Shown here piece by piece: positions 7,549 to 14,751 of a stretch of 14,751 bases of DNA. A program made the translations under genes and the position numbers. Origin of the DNA: Sphingomonadales bacterium. Lineage in GTDB: Bacteria; Pseudomonadota; Alphaproteobacteria; Sphingomonadales; Sphingomonadaceae. Below the pieces are notes generated by a model, which was given only the letters and a program-made list of their open reading frames with translations, did not search any database and was not told where the DNA came from. Position 1 is the stretch's first letter, and every line of letters starts with the position of its first letter. The stretch is taken from NCBI GenBank assembly GCA_018971065.1, contig JAGWVC010000096.1:1-14751 (forward strand), in the 5' to 3' direction.

Positions 7549-7997
7549 ACCAGCCCCCGAAATCCCGTGCCCGCTCCGCCGCCCGTCTCGGCGCGGTGCA
7601 AGCGCTCTACCAGTACGACATGGAGGCCACCCGCCTCCCCACCCTGCTCGACGAGTTCCACCGCCACCGCCTCGGCGCCGAGATCGAGGACATGCAGTTC
7701 ATCGACGCCGAAACCGCGTTCTTCGACGATGTCGTCCAGGGCACCGTCGCCCGCCGCGACGAGATCGACGAACTGCTGTCGTCCAAACTCGCCGAAGGCT
7801 GGAAGATCGAGCGGCTCGACAAGACCATGCTCCAGATCCTCCGCGCCGGCGCTTACGAACTGCTCGCCCGCGCCGACATCCCCGTCGCCACCGTCATCAG
7901 CGAATACCTCGACGTCTGCCACGCCTTCTTCGACCAGCGCGAAGCCAAGTTCCTCAACGGCGTGCTCGATGCCGTCGCCAAAACCGCCCGCACGTGA
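7545..7997 (+). CDS. nusB: Transcription antitermination factor NusB
   Basis: NusB binds boxA RNA together with ribosomal protein S10 (NusE) and supports antitermination during rRNA transcription. This 150-residue protein has the expected size and all-helical composition. Family signatures are an arginine-rich start (KSRARSAARLGAVQALYQYDM, residues 6-26), which forms the RNA-binding surface, then LDKTMLQILRAGAYELL (91-107) and the C-terminal block IPVATVISEYLDVCHAF with KFLNGVLDAVAK (112-146). The start ATG overlaps the hisD stop as ATGA, so the shorter frame is chosen although the frame stays open far upstream inside hisD. The stop is followed by 87 bases containing a short repeat, then thiL. 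Cytosolic. Confidence 0.96.
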   Translation: MNQPPKSRARSAARLGAVQALYQYDMEATRLPTLLDEFHRHRLGAEIEDMQFIDAETAFFDDVVQGTVARRDEIDELLSSKLAEGWKIERLDKTMLQILRAGAYELLARADIPVATVISEYLDVCHAFFDQREAKFLNGVLDAVAKTART

Positions 7998-8025
7998 AAC
8001 GCGACACTGCCACCCAGACCCGCCT

Positions 8026-8046
8026 GTCCTGAGCCTGTCGAAGGAC
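8026..8046. repeat. Short sphingomonad intergenic repeat (CCTGAGCCTGTCGAAGG type)
   Basis: The core CCTGAGCCTGTCGAAGG (8028-8044), flanked by GT and AC so that the ends GTCCT and AGGAC are inverted, lies between nusB and thiL. I know this motif, read as CCTTCGACAGGCTCAGG, as a very frequent interspersed intergenic palindrome in Sphingomonadales and relatives. Only one copy is in this window, so the repeat status rests on prior knowledge. It sits inside the operon and could form a small stem in the transcript. Confidence 0.65.
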
Positions 8047-8084
8047 CGTACTTCCACTTCGCCCCCAGCCCCGCCGAGGCAACG

Positions 8085-8957
8085 ATGAACGAAGCCGCCT
8101 TCATCACCGCCCTCCGCGCCCTCGCCCCCCACCCCGCCGCGCGTGGCCTCACCGACGATTGCGCCGTCCTCCCGTTCGGCGGCGAAACCCTCGTCCTAAC
8201 CCACGACATGCTGGTCGAAGGCACGCACCTCGCCCCCGGCCAGTCGCTCGCCGACGCCGCGTGGAAGCTCGTCGCCACCAACCTGTCCGACCTTGCCGCG
8301 AAGGGCGCCCAACCGATCGGCGTTCTCCTCGGCCACATGCTCGGCACCGGCGACGAAGCCTTCCTGCACGGCCTGTCCGCAGCGCTCGCCCACTACGATG
8401 TCCCGCTGCTCGGCGGCGACACCGTGCGCGGCCCCGCCGATGCCCCCCGCGCGTTCGGGCTCACCGCGCTCGGCCGCGCCACCCATACCCCGGTCCCCGC
8501 CCGCAGCGGCGCCACCCCCGGCGACACGCTGTGGATCACCGGCCCGGTCGGCGCCGCCATGCTCGGCCTCGAAGCCCTGCGCTCCGGAACCGGCGACGCC
8601 ACGCCCTACCTGCGCCCCGTCGCCCTGCTCGCCGAAGGCAGGACGCTCGCCCCCCACGTCACCGCGATGATGGACGTGTCCGACGGCCTGCTGCTCGATG
8701 CAGCCCGCCTGGCCCGCGCCAGCGCCGTCACCCTCGCCCTCGACAGCGCCGCCATCCCCATCGCCACTCCCGAATCCCGCCGGGCCGAGGCGCTGCGCTG
8801 GGGCGACGATTACCAGCTCCTGTTCACCCTCCCCGCTGGCGCGCAGCCGCCGCTACCCGCCCACCGCATCGGCCAGGCCCGGCCCGCCGGCCCTGCCCCG
8901 CTGCTGCTCGATGGCCACCCGCTCACCGAAGCCGCCGGCCTCGGCTACCAGCACTGA
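8085..8957 (+). CDS. thiL: Thiamine-monophosphate kinase
   Basis: ThiL phosphorylates thiamine monophosphate with ATP to give thiamine diphosphate, the active cofactor, in the cytosol. The 290-residue protein is somewhat shorter than the roughly 325 residues of E. coli ThiL but covers the whole fold of the AIR synthase-related family. Motifs are GLTDDCAVLP (21-30), the THDMLVEGTHL segment with metal-binding Asp (39-49), AAWKLVATNLSDLAAKGAQP (58-77), LLGGDTVRGP (108-117), MMDVSDGLLLDAARL (195-209), and GDDYQLLFTLP (240-250). The ATG at 8085 follows GAGG (8076-8079, 5-base gap). It is the fourth gene of the hisG-hisD-nusB-thiL group; nusB-thiL adjacency is common in bacteria. No thiamine riboswitch was seen upstream. 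No terminator is evident after the stop, and hppA begins 199 bases later. Confidence 0.96.
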   Translation: MNEAAFITALRALAPHPAARGLTDDCAVLPFGGETLVLTHDMLVEGTHLAPGQSLADAAWKLVATNLSDLAAKGAQPIGVLLGHMLGTGDEAFLHGLSAALAHYDVPLLGGDTVRGPADAPRAFGLTALGRATHTPVPARSGATPGDTLWITGPVGAAMLGLEALRSGTGDATPYLRPVALLAEGRTLAPHVTAMMDVSDGLLLDAARLARASAVTLALDSAAIPIATPESRRAEALRWGDDYQLLFTLPAGAQPPLPAHRIGQARPAGPAPLLLDGHPLTEAAGLGYQH

Positions 8958-9022
8958 TTCCCGCCACCGCCATTATGGCACCGAAGACTGTGCATTATTG
9001 GGCCACCTGCCGGATTTTAACC

Positions 9023-9050
9023 TTGCCAGCCCCAACCGCTTCCGTATGTT
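9023..9050 (+). promoter_or_regulatory. Candidate promoter for hppA
   Basis: TTGCCA (9023-9028, 5 of 6 to TTGACA) and TATGTT (9045-9050, 4 of 6 to TATAAT) are separated by 16 bases in the 199-base gap between thiL and hppA. Transcription from here would give a leader of about 100 bases. A perfect TTGACA also occurs at 9061-9066, but the best partner -10 (GATCAA at 9085, 18-base spacing) matches only 3 of 6. The gap is less GC-rich than the genes around it, as expected for a promoter region. Confidence 0.4.
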
Positions 9051-9156
9051 CCGCCCCAATTTGACACGGCGCAAACCCGGGTCAGATCAACAACGGCAAT
9101 AAGCCATTCGCGGGCCAACCGGCCCAGGGGCAATCTTTTGGAAGAGGGGTGCGCTC

Positions 9157-11265
<2,109 letters not shown>

Positions 11266-11294
11266 GACCCCCGCGCACCGGCAAGGTGACACGA

Positions 11295-11328
11295 AAAACC
11301 CCGGCCGGAGCAATCCGGCCGGGGTTTT
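11295..11328. terminator. Rho-independent terminator after hppA (bidirectional)
   Basis: A perfect 15-bp inverted repeat pairs 11295-11309 (AAAACCCCGGCCGGA) with 11314-11328 (TCCGGCCGGGGTTTT) around the tetraloop GCAA. The T run serves hppA, 29 bases past its stop, and the A run would serve transcription coming from the orphan gene on the other strand. Confidence 0.93.
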
Positions 11329-11367
11329 CCTTTGGCGGGAAGAACGCCAGCCCAACCCCACTTCGTC

Positions 11368-11409
11368 ACCCTGAACTTGTTTGAACAAGTTCAGCTTCGC
11401 TTCCAGGGT
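11368..11409. repeat. REP-like nested palindrome
   Basis: An inner perfect 11-bp inverted repeat, CTGAACTTGTT (11371-11381) and AACAAGTTCAG (11384-11394) with a 2-base centre, lies inside outer arms ACCCTG (11368-11373) and CAGGGT (11404-11409). The wording CACCCTGAACTTG...CAGGGTCCATCG is a form I know from interspersed repeats in sphingomonads. One copy occurs here, just past the hppA terminator. Confidence 0.65.
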
Positions 11410-11472
11410 CCATCGCGCCGCACCACCTGAGCCCGAGCAGCAAGCCCGCGACGCGCAAGAAAAAGGGAAAAT

Positions 11473-11493
11473 GCGAGGGGGTCACCCCCTCGC
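11473..11493 (+). repeat. 21-bp palindrome, copy 1 of an inverted pair
   Basis: Arms GCGAGGGGGT (11473-11482) and ACCCCCTCGC (11484-11493) are perfect inverted copies around one central C. A purine-rich tract ending AAAAT lies to the left and GC to the right. The same palindrome with matching flanks occurs in opposite orientation at 12338-12358. The two copies flank the low-GC orphan gene. Confidence 0.75.
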
Positions 11494-11613
11494 GCTCCCG
11501 ATTCCCTTCCCGTCAGCCCCCGCCGCATCCAGAGTGAATGGCCGCCATCAGGAAATGAAGCCGCTTCGCGGACAGGTAGAATTGGGGTGGGAAGTGGACG
11601 TGAGGAACCGCGC

Positions 11614-12189
11614 CTAATCGGGTTGAACAAGCGCCTCATTGCCAAAGAAACCGACCTGCATTTCACCTTTCGCGCCAACCAACGCGAGCGCCGCAAGCAA
11701 GCAGGAATACTTTTCCTGGAATTTCCTGACGTCACCCATATCCTCGGATGGCGGCTGGAATACCAAGCGACCAGCATCGGGACGAATGGCCGTCCCTGGC
11801 TTCAGCCCACAATGGGACTCAATGGCCGCAGCAAACGTTGCGTCAGTTTCAAAGCTGATGCGTGACGGAAAGCTTTCGAGTCGTCCAAGCTTGGCAAGTT
11901 CCGCTTCTGCAGCCTGGCGCGCCAGTGGCCTCAAGAGATCGGCTTCGTAATCCGAATACTGGCGTTGCAAGACTTTGTCCGAAAACGTCAAAAATTCCCC
12001 GTTGCTACCCGCTCGGATGCAGGCAAAATGATTGGCCTTTGCTCCAGCGGCGGGAGTGATGACAATCTCATAGCCTTGGAGGTCATTGCTGTAAGCAATG
12101 CTAATCCCTGAAGTTGTCAAACCGCAAAGGCCAAGTTTTTCGCGAAGGACCTGCTCGTGTGCAGGTGGAGGCACTGCATGATGATCCAT
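11614..12189 (-). CDS. Hypothetical protein in low-GC accessory gene
   Basis: A frame of 191 residues from the ATG at 12189 (197 from the ATG at 12207), not recognised as a named family. The sequence opens MDHHAVPPPAHEQVLREKLG. A possible ordered domain follows: GISIAYSNDLQGYEIVI, HFACIRAGSNGEFLTFSD, YEADLLRPLARQAAEAELAKLGRL, AAAIESHCGLKPGTAI. Its layout (a Y-x-DLQ-type strand, ACI-RA, a Y...A helix, then IE-HCGLKPG) recalls from memory a group of sphingomonad hypothetical proteins; this is weak. No signal peptide or membrane helix is visible. Composition is odd: bases 11941-12000 contain 28 G or C of 60, against 44 of 60 at 12961-13020, suggesting acquisition. Start choice is uncertain: CGGAAGC precedes 12189 closely and 12207 has no ribosome site. 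The frame remains open to 12411, but that part runs through a repeat. It converges on hppA. Confidence 0.65.
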   Translation of the reverse strand: MDHHAVPPPAHEQVLREKLGLCGLTTSGISIAYSNDLQGYEIVITPAAGAKANHFACIRAGSNGEFLTFSDKVLQRQYSDYEADLLRPLARQAAEAELAKLGRLESFPSRISFETDATFAAAIESHCGLKPGTAIRPDAGRLVFQPPSEDMGDVRKFQEKYSCLLAALALVGAKGEMQVGFFGNEALVQPD

Positions 12190-12337
12190 GCTTCCGAGAG
12201 AGCACATTTTAGGGGCGGCCGCTATTGAGTCGTGTCCCGACAGGCCTTTCCCGCCATCTCCCCCGCGAAGCGGCCCAAAACCCTCCGCCCCCCAAACCAC
12301 GCCCGCACTACCACGCAACGCAAAGGTCCCCGGGTGC

Positions 12338-12358
12338 GCGAGGGGGTGACCCCCTCGC
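12338..12358 (-). repeat. 21-bp palindrome, copy 2 of an inverted pair
   Basis: Arms GCGAGGGGGT (12338-12347) and ACCCCCTCGC (12349-12358) surround one central G. The right flank (ATCTTCCCCTTCTCCC) is the complement of the purine tract left of copy 1, so the copies are inverted. It lies in the 287-base non-coding stretch 12208-12494 between the orphan gene and the acyltransferase gene; the rest of that stretch is C-rich and showed no clear promoter. Confidence 0.75.
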
Positions 12359-12494
12359 ATCTTCCCCTTCTCCCTGATCTTCTCACCCCTCCAAACCACC
12401 CCGCCCCGCAAAGCGCCCCACGCAAAAACCCCGCCTCTGTTAGCAATTCCTTGGTCCCCCGCTGCTAGTCCCGGGCTTCAGCAGGAGACACCAC

Positions 12495-13736
12495 GTGGCA
12501 TTCCCGGCCCAGGCCCAGACAGCACCCGCTCAGCCCGAGCCTGCCCGCCTGCGCCCGGTCCTGCCCGCCCCGCGCATACCATCGGGCACCCCCACACCCG
12601 CCTCCACCGGCCCGCGCATCACCGAAATGGCCTGGCGCGAAATGGACCACGCCCACGCCATCCACGCCTGGGATGCGCTCGCCGCCTGGGCCAGCGAGCC
12701 GAACCCGTTCTACGAATCGTGGTACCTGCTGCCGTCCCTCCAGGCGCTCGATCCGCTCGGCACCGTCCGCCTGCTCCGCTTCGAGTTCGACGGCGACCTC
12801 GCCGGCCTCGTCCCCATCCGCCACGAAAGCCGCTACTACCGCTGGCCGATCCCCCAGATCGGCAGTTGGCTCCACCCCAACGCCTTCCTCGGCGCCCCGC
12901 TGGTGGCACGCGGTCTCGAAGCCCACTTCTGGCGCGCGCTGCTCGCCTGGACAGACGAAAACGCCGGCCTCTCGCTGTTCCTGCACATGGCCAGCCTGCC
13001 GCTCACCGGCCCGCTCCACGATGCGCTCCAGTCGGTCTGCGCCGAAACCAACCGCGCCCTCGCGCTCGTCCACCGCGAGGACCGCGCGCTCCTCCAGTCC
13101 ACCCTCACGCCCGACGCCTATCTCGAAGCCGCGATGACCGGCAAGAAACGCAAGGAACTGCGCCGCCAGCACGCCCGCCTGTCCGAACTCGGCACATTGA
13201 CGGTCGAACGCCGCGACGATGCCGACGACATTCCGGCATGGTGCAGCCACTTCCTCGAACTCGAAGCCGGCGGCTGGAAGGGCAAGTCCGGCTCCGCGCT
13301 CGCCGCCGCGCCCGAGACCGAATCGCTGTTCCGCCACGCGCTGGCCGGCGCCGCCCGGCGCCACCGCCTCGAACGCCTCTCGCTCAGCCTCGATGGCCGC
13401 CCCATCGCCATGCTCGCCAGCTTCCTCACCGCCCCGGCCGCGTTCTCTTACAAGACCGCGTTCGACGAGCGCTACAGCCGCTTCTCCCCCGGCGTCCTGC
13501 TCCAGCGCGAAAACCTCGCCATGCTCGCCCGCCCGGGCATCGCCTTCACCGATTCCTGCGCCGCCGCCGATCACCCGATGATCGACCACATCTGGCGCGA
13601 ACGCCGCGCCATCGGCCGCTACTCGATCGGCATCGGCGGCAGCGCCCGCCAGTTGCTGTTCCGCCAGCTTTCCCGCGCCGAGTTAGCGCGCTCCGAAATC
13701 CCCCGCCCCATGCCTGACACGGAATTGCCCGCATGA
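12495..13736 (+). CDS. CelD/BcsL-type GNAT-fold acyltransferase
   Basis: A 413-residue protein of the CelD/BcsL group of GNAT-fold acyltransferases (PF13480 type). An Ala/Pro-rich N-terminal 40 residues looks disordered. The first half carries NPFYESWYLLPSLQAL (70-85), LLRFEFDGDLAGLVPI (93-108) and LHPNAFLGAPLV (126-137). The acyltransferase signatures follow: TGKKRKELRRQHARLSELG (215-233), LELEAGGWKGKSGSAL (254-269), SLSLDGRPIAMLASF (296-310) and YKTAFDERYSRFSPGVLL (319-336). Relatives transfer acyl groups from acyl-CoA, several in polysaccharide or lipid pathways; the acceptor is unknown here. The start is GTG at 12495, fixed by AGGAG (12483-12487) with a 7-base gap. The stop overlaps the next gene's start as ATGA, so the two are surely co-translated and probably act together. 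No signal peptide was seen. Confidence 0.9.
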   Translation: MAFPAQAQTAPAQPEPARLRPVLPAPRIPSGTPTPASTGPRITEMAWREMDHAHAIHAWDALAAWASEPNPFYESWYLLPSLQALDPLGTVRLLRFEFDGDLAGLVPIRHESRYYRWPIPQIGSWLHPNAFLGAPLVARGLEAHFWRALLAWTDENAGLSLFLHMASLPLTGPLHDALQSVCAETNRALALVHREDRALLQSTLTPDAYLEAAMTGKKRKELRRQHARLSELGTLTVERRDDADDIPAWCSHFLELEAGGWKGKSGSALAAAPETESLFRHALAGAARRHRLERLSLSLDGRPIAMLASFLTAPAAFSYKTAFDERYSRFSPGVLLQRENLAMLARPGIAFTDSCAAADHPMIDHIWRERRAIGRYSIGIGGSARQLLFRQLSRAELARSEIPRPMPDTELPA

Positions 13737-14569
13737 GCTGTCTCCCACCCCGCGCCTTCGCAACCTTCGCCGCCGCCTATCCCGAACAGCCCACCGTGTT
13801 CGAACACACCCTGGTCGATCACCCGCTGATGCGCCTCGACGCGCTCGCCGCGCTTGCCGATCGCCTGCCGGCGTCCTGCATCGAATACGCCGCCGCCGAA
13901 CAACCCATCGGCATCGAGGGCAAGCCCCCCGTCCCGGCGATCACCCCCGCCGAAGCGATCCGCACCATCGACACCTGCGGCAACTGGGTCGCGCTCACCT
14001 TCATCGAGCAGGACCCGGCCTACGCCGCGCTGCTGGCCGAAGTGATCGACGAACTGCGCCCCGCGATCGAACCGCGCACCGGCACCATCCACAAAACCGC
14101 CGCGTTCGTGTTCGTCACCTCGCCCGGCGGCACCACGCCCTACCATTTCGACCCCGAACACAACATCCTGCTGCAAATTCGCGGCAGCAAGGTGATGACC
14201 CAGTTCCCGGCAGGCGATCCGGCCTATGCCCCGGATGAGACTCACGAAGCCTACCACACTGGCGGCGCGCGCGAACTGCACTGGCGCGAAGAGCTGGGCG
14301 CGGGTGCGACGGAGTTTCCCCTGACCGCCGGAGAAGCGCTGTTCGTGCCGGTCATGGCCCCGCACTATGTCGTCACCGGGCCGGAGGCATCCGTCTCGCT
14401 GTCGATCACCTGGCGCAGCGAATGGAGCTTTGCCGAAGCCGACGCGCGCGCCTTCAATCAGGTCTTGCGCCGCATCGGCCTTTCCCCGCGCCGCCCCGGC
14501 CGCTGGCCCGCAACCAACCGCGCCAAGGCGCTGGGCTGGCGCGTGCTGCGCCGGCTTGGGGCGGGGTGA
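13733..14569 (+). CDS. Cupin-like / JmjC-type putative 2-oxoglutarate Fe(II) oxygenase
   Basis: A 278-residue protein with a double-stranded beta-helix of the cupin_8/JmjC kind. The core reads TPYHFDPEHNILLQIRGSKVMTQFP (135-159), giving the HxD pair H138 and D140. GEALFVPVMAPHYVVTG (200-216) supplies the distal H211, and SLSITWRSEW (222-231) closes the fold. These three residues fit the 2-His-1-carboxylate iron site of 2-oxoglutarate oxygenases. Small JmjC proteins of this kind hydroxylate protein side chains or small molecules; the substrate is unknown. A basic C-terminal tail (RRPGRW...RAKALGWRVLRRLG, 253-276) stands out. The ATG at 13733 overlaps the acyltransferase stop. Databases often label such proteins cupin-like or transcriptional regulator; I see no DNA-binding domain. 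A 76-base inverted-repeat element follows 51 bases after the stop. Confidence 0.85.
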   Translation: MSCLPPRAFATFAAAYPEQPTVFEHTLVDHPLMRLDALAALADRLPASCIEYAAAEQPIGIEGKPPVPAITPAEAIRTIDTCGNWVALTFIEQDPAYAALLAEVIDELRPAIEPRTGTIHKTAAFVFVTSPGGTTPYHFDPEHNILLQIRGSKVMTQFPAGDPAYAPDETHEAYHTGGARELHWREELGAGATEFPLTAGEALFVPVMAPHYVVTGPEASVSLSITWRSEWSFAEADARAFNQVLRRIGLSPRRPGRWPATNRAKALGWRVLRRLGAG

Positions 14570-14620
14570 TCGGGGAAGCCCGTCGAGGCCTGCCGGGACA
14601 ACGGGCATCAACAATCGCAT

Positions 14621-14696
14621 CGTCATTGCGAGCGGCGCAGCAATCCAGAGGCCACTTGGTGGGGCTCTGGATTGCTTCGCTGCGATCGCAATGACG
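14621..14696. repeat. Large interspersed inverted-repeat element (CGTCATTGCGAG type)
   Basis: The outer arms CGTCATTGCGA (14621-14631) and TCGCAATGACG (14686-14696) are perfect inverted copies. Inner arms AGCAATCCAGAG (14639-14650) and CTCTGGATTGCT (14665-14676) also pair, leaving a 14-base loop. The wording CGTCATTGCGAGCG...AGCAATCCAGAG is a well-known interspersed repeat of Alphaproteobacteria. In the transcript it would form a long stem after the cupin/JmjC-like gene and may end or protect the mRNA. The remaining bases to 14751 contain no recognised feature. Confidence 0.8.
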
Positions 14697-14751
14697 AATG
14701 TCCCGGTGTGGGTGGGCATTACTCGCCCCCCGCCCCTTCACCCCCCCGGAT

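Larger units (their letters stand above)
11266..11613. other. Non-coding stretch between hppA and the orphan gene
   Basis: These 348 bases hold the hppA terminator (11295-11328), a REP-like palindrome (11368-11409) and the first copy of a 21-bp palindrome (11473-11493). Open frames crossing the repeats have no ribosome site and repeat-derived sequence, so no gene is called. Nothing further was recognised in 11500-11613. Confidence 0.7.

Noticed and set aside
7998..8084. A thiamine riboswitch ahead of thiL
   Set aside because: No CTGAGA-type conserved core or the expected stems were seen; the gap is short and holds an interspersed repeat.
5594..8957. The hisG-hisD-nusB-thiL order as a novel operon
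   Set aside because: It is a housekeeping arrangement I know from sphingomonads and relatives; all four genes look complete and ordinary.
9047..9103. An 18-codon frame in the thiL-hppA gap
   Set aside because: No ribosome site, charged low-complexity product, and it overlaps the likely hppA promoter.
11381..11617. A 78-residue plus-strand frame in the gap after hppA
   Set aside because: It starts in the REP-like palindrome and crosses the 21-bp palindrome; part of its translation (EKGKMRGGHPLA) also appears opposite copy 2, showing that it is repeat-derived.
11473..12358. CRISPR or phage attachment interpretation of the repeated palindrome
   Set aside because: There are only two copies, in inverted orientation and about 850 bases apart, with no spacer series, integrase or tRNA.
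12190..12411. N-terminal extension of the orphan gene product up to 12411
   Set aside because: The added residues come from the palindrome copy and low-complexity flank and contain the same repeat-derived string.

Overview
The window looks like a chromosomal segment of an alphaproteobacterium, most likely a sphingomonad. The inference rests on strongly GC-rich coding sequence (line-length samples near 73% G+C), the gene order hisG-hisD-nusB-thiL followed by a K+-independent proton pyrophosphatase, a CelD-type acyltransferase coupled to a cupin/JmjC-like protein, and several intergenic palindromes of types I know from sphingomonad genomes. No species can be named from the sequence alone.

Layout. 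Bases 1-112 are the 5' end of an IS5-family insertion sequence that runs off the left edge. Next comes a minus-strand pair: an autotransporter (129-2411) and, upstream of it, a membrane-anchored LytTR DNA-binding protein (2523-3344). The gap between them holds a promoter-like pair, an operator-like palindrome and a 5'-UTR hairpin. A tiny plus-strand unit follows, with a 29-residue one-helix peptide (3481-3570) and a perfect 12-bp hairpin, then a fatty acid hydroxylase/sterol desaturase family protein (3697-4455). A DUF2332 protein (4475-5554, minus) converges on the desaturase and diverges from hisG.

The central operon is hisG (5594), hisD (6250), nusB (7545) and thiL (8085). The first three overlap by 1 and 4 bases; thiL follows after 87 bases that include a short repeat. 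It combines histidine synthesis, rRNA antitermination and thiamine diphosphate synthesis, a housekeeping set. hppA (9157-11265) follows with its own candidate promoter and ends at a textbook bidirectional terminator (11295-11328).

The stretch 11330-12494 is the accessory part. It has a REP-like palindrome and then a clearly lower-GC orphan gene on the minus strand (11614 to about 12189), lying between two inverted copies of a 21-bp palindrome. To the right is a tightly coupled pair: a CelD/BcsL-type acyltransferase (12495-13736) and a cupin/JmjC-like protein with an HxD...H metal site (13733-14569). The window ends with a 76-base inverted-repeat element (14621-14696).

No rRNA, tRNA, CRISPR array, phage gene or riboswitch was recognised. 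The least explained items are the acyltransferase-oxygenase pair, the orphan gene between inverted palindromes, the 29-residue peptide unit, and the structured leader of the autotransporter mRNA.
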